NCBI GenBank assembly: GCA_026195755.1
Contig: JAPHRL010000013.1
Location: 1 to 13,455, forward strand
Origin: Kangiella sp.
GTDB lineage: Bacteria > Pseudomonadota > Gammaproteobacteria > Enterobacterales > Kangiellaceae
Length of the DNA stretch: 13,455 nucleotides
Reading direction: 5' to 3'
Shown: one piece after another, positions 11,287 through 13,455 of the stretch
Position numbering within the stretch: the stretch's first letter is position 1
Layout of the letters: every line of letters begins with the position of its first letter
The notes under the pieces: model-generated
The model's database searches: none
Told to the model about the DNA's origin: nothing
What the model saw: only the letters and a program-made list of their open reading frames with translations
Translations under genes and position numbers: made by a program

Positions 11287-13389
11287 TCAGCTTTGGCCTG
11301 CATTACCCTGATTCATCTTATTCAAAATTTCTCGACCACGACTGAGCGCTTTGGCCGCGGCCCGATAACTGCGACTCGCATTCAGTTCGTCCGCGCGTTT
11401 AAGATAGGCATTCGCCAGCACATTTTGCAAATCAAGCGATAAGCTGAAATTGTTCGGCAAGGTCGAAACCAGCAAAAAAACTTCCTCATCAACCTGCTCC
11501 AATTCGCGAGTATTGGCTGCTGCATGAATTCTAGTTTTCAATTCATTAATGGGCTTCTGATAAAAAACACTGGCTGCTTTATTTGGAAAAGGTGTATCGG
11601 GGTTGTTGGCTAATTGCTTACGATAGTTATCGATTTGCTTGGCTGCTAACAGGAAAGTTTCACTGTGTTGTTTTAGCGACTGATAATCTTTATTACCGGC
11701 AAAGATGGCATCGCCTACTTGTTGGTAGCGGTTAAGCTCAGCAACATCATGTTCAGCTAATGCTTGCTGGATAACGCTCAGGAACAGTTCTTGCGCTTGG
11801 TCCGAAATTTTGGGTGTATGTTCTGGAGCAATGGTTAGTAAAGTTTGTTGCAAAGAATAAACGTCATCGCCAGACTCGCGTTTCGAATAATCCTGTTGCT
11901 CCAACAATTGATTAAACTTTTGTTCTAAAGTCGAGACCAGCTGTTGTTGCGAATCGAGAACCTGCTGTTTAAAGCTGCTCAGTTTGTGTGAATCTGTTAA
12001 GTAGTTTTCTGCTTGTTTGATAACCTCTAAAGCTTTTGGGTAATCCGCATAGCCCGATTCTGTGGGTTTTAGAAACTGCTCTGATTGCTGATAAAAATGA
12101 TGGTAAATATCATCATTCAGCAGGTTAAGGATGGAGGTTCGATAAACATCAGGCAACTCTTGAAGTTGTTCAAGCGAAGCTGACATATCGTTTTGGGCAA
12201 GCGTCAGTAGCTGTTGATATTGTGCTTCTTGTTGCTGATAAAGTGAAAGCTCAGATTGAGCCTGGTCAATTGTTTGGTTGGAGCTTTGCCATAGATTGAT
12301 GGCTAAAACAGAAACGACCAGTGCAGAGGCAGCAATCGCTACAGGCTTAAGAATGCTACGAGTCAGGTCTTGCTGGAACTGACTGACTGACTGCGTGCGT
12401 TGCGCGTGCTCAAGTTGCAGTCCTTTTTCCAGTCCCTTCCAGTTTATGAAAGACAGCTTTTGAATTTTTTGTGGCTTTAATTTTTCAGCAAACGCTTTAT
12501 TGGCTGGTTTACGTGCATACGGATGCTTGCTGCTGAACATCTCGTAAGTAATACAGGCGAGTCCATAAATGTCATCTTTGACGTCATGGGACTGCTGGTT
12601 GAGCATATTAAGACTGGCATAGGCGGGTGTATAGCCGCCGACCTCATATTCTGGTTCATCGGAATGAAGCTGCACCGCATATTCATCGACTTTCTGTTTT
12701 AAACCGCGAGAAACACCGAAATCAAAAATCTTAACTCGCTGTTGTTGAGTGATGAAGATATTGCTTGGCTTAAGATCGCTGTGCAAGATTCCTTGTTGAT
12801 GAGCAAACTCAAGCGCAGAGGTCATCTGTTTTAATATATTGAGCACGCCATTCTTCGGCAGCCCATTGGGCTTGCTACGCTTAATGATTTGATCGAGAGT
12901 TTCGCCTTGCAAGTACTCCATCACGATGTAGCACAAGCTGCCTTCTAATATGAAATCATGGATCTGGACAATATTTGGATGAGCCAGCAGACGGGTTTTC
13001 TTGGCTTCGCGCTGCATGATGGTAACCGCATCGGGATGACTGGCAAACTCGGAAGTTAAGATCTTAACCGCAACAAAGGGCTCGGTATCGCCTGCTTTTT
13101 CCACAAAAGAGTCAATCGCCTTGTAGACATGACTCATTCCGCCGGTGCCAATAAGTTCGACTAAACGGTAGCGATCGCTGAGCAAATCACCTAATTTGAC
13201 CTGATCGGTCGTGGATGTTGATTTATTCCTGGCAGAAAGAGTGTGGGCAGAAAAATCTTGAACTACGGTTTTGTCGTTATCGATGGCTTGCAACTCTGCT
13301 TCGTGAGAATCATTGCCCTCTAACGGCTCAGAAGTACTGATATCTTCTTGATTATGCTCATTTTTATTGTCTTCCGGTGAGTGTTCCAT
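11287..13389 (-). CDS. Membrane-anchored Ser/Thr protein kinase with non-RD loop and large C-terminal domain
   Basis: A 700-residue protein. Residues 1-65 are an acidic, Asn/Glu-rich leader. A Hanks-type kinase domain follows: Gly loop GTGGMSHVYK (81-90), VAVK (K109), helix-C REAKK (E128), catalytic loop HSDLKPSN (H203, S204, D205, K207, N210) and IFDFGVSR (D223). The Arg of the usual HRD is Ser, so it is a non-RD kinase; other catalytic residues are intact, so activity is expected. One membrane helix lies at about 348-367 (KPVAIAASALVVSVLAINLW). The last 330 residues are Gln/Leu-rich and helical with a TPR-like end, predicted periplasmic, perhaps a sensor or partner-binding domain. ATG at 13389 is chosen (AGAG 10 nt upstream); an in-frame TTG at 13410 would add 7 residues and is preceded by an in-frame TAA. 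Target unknown. It is convergent with the aspartoacylase gene. Confidence 0.82.
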   Translation of the reverse strand: MEHSPEDNKNEHNQEDISTSEPLEGNDSHEAELQAIDNDKTVVQDFSAHTLSARNKSTSTTDQVKLGDLLSDRYRLVELIGTGGMSHVYKAIDSFVEKAGDTEPFVAVKILTSEFASHPDAVTIMQREAKKTRLLAHPNIVQIHDFILEGSLCYIVMEYLQGETLDQIIKRSKPNGLPKNGVLNILKQMTSALEFAHQQGILHSDLKPSNIFITQQQRVKIFDFGVSRGLKQKVDEYAVQLHSDEPEYEVGGYTPAYASLNMLNQQSHDVKDDIYGLACITYEMFSSKHPYARKPANKAFAEKLKPQKIQKLSFINWKGLEKGLQLEHAQRTQSVSQFQQDLTRSILKPVAIAASALVVSVLAINLWQSSNQTIDQAQSELSLYQQQEAQYQQLLTLAQNDMSASLEQLQELPDVYRTSILNLLNDDIYHHFYQQSEQFLKPTESGYADYPKALEVIKQAENYLTDSHKLSSFKQQVLDSQQQLVSTLEQKFNQLLEQQDYSKRESGDDVYSLQQTLLTIAPEHTPKISDQAQELFLSVIQQALAEHDVAELNRYQQVGDAIFAGNKDYQSLKQHSETFLLAAKQIDNYRKQLANNPDTPFPNKAASVFYQKPINELKTRIHAAANTRELEQVDEEVFLLVSTLPNNFSLSLDLQNVLANAYLKRADELNASRSYRAAAKALSRGREILNKMNQGNAGQS

Positions 13390-13455
13390 TTGATTAAAAC
13401 TCTGCTCCAATCTTTATCAAGCGCGCTAATTTAACCGATTCACAAGCAACATTCA

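Noticed and set aside
12379..12393. CTGA tandem repeat in the kinase gene
   Set aside because: Three to four copies in coding sequence, not a whole number of codons per unit but read without frameshift; too short to be meaningful.
13390..13410. TTG start for the kinase
   Set aside because: It adds seven residues with a poor ribosome binding site; the ATG at 13389 is preferred, though the choice is not certain.
1..13455. CRISPR arrays, tRNA, rRNA, insertion sequences, prophage or toxin-antitoxin genes
   Set aside because: No regularly spaced repeats, cloverleaf sequence, transposase or phage motifs were seen on either strand.

Overview
The window looks like a moderately AT-rich gammaproteobacterial chromosome. 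Signs of this are a yigI-rarD gene pair (also adjacent in Escherichia coli), a cytochrome c5-like N-terminus, a ZnuD-like TonB-dependent receptor and an RCK-containing SLC13 permease. A marine proteobacterium such as Kangiella or a relative would fit, but that is an impression from gene content, not a proven assignment. I see no rRNA, tRNA, CRISPR array, insertion sequence or prophage gene, and the coding style is uniform.

Layout. At the left edge is the N-terminus of an exported c-type cytochrome (minus strand, cut by the window edge) with its own promoter. Divergent from it are yigI (acyl-CoA thioesterase), rarD (EamA transporter) and a large SLC13-type permease with two RCK_C domains. The permease start region forms a perfect hairpin. 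A convergent hairpin separates these from three minus-strand units: a pepsin-family (A1) aspartic protease, which is rare in bacteria; a DUF2165 membrane protein with a good rho-independent terminator; and a two-gene unit of a small exported CxxC protein (DUF2946-like) followed by a His/Asp/Glu-rich TonB-dependent receptor. That last unit looks like a metal, probably zinc, acquisition operon, with a palindrome in its promoter and a GNRA-loop hairpin between the genes.

Divergent from it is a plus-strand operon: a ThrE-type threonine/serine exporter, a lipoprotein staphylococcal-type nuclease, and an aspartoacylase-family deacylase whose start overlaps the nuclease end. The right end holds a convergent membrane-anchored Ser/Thr protein kinase with a non-RD (HSD) catalytic loop and a long Gln-rich C-terminal domain predicted to lie in the periplasm.

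Most unusual content: the cytoplasmic-looking pepsin homologue, whose second catalytic motif reads Asp-Cys-Gly instead of Asp-Thr/Ser-Gly; the metal-linked receptor/CxxC pair with its RNA and DNA control elements; and the hairpin over the permease start codon. None amounts to a demonstrated new system, but the protease and the metal unit are the best leads.
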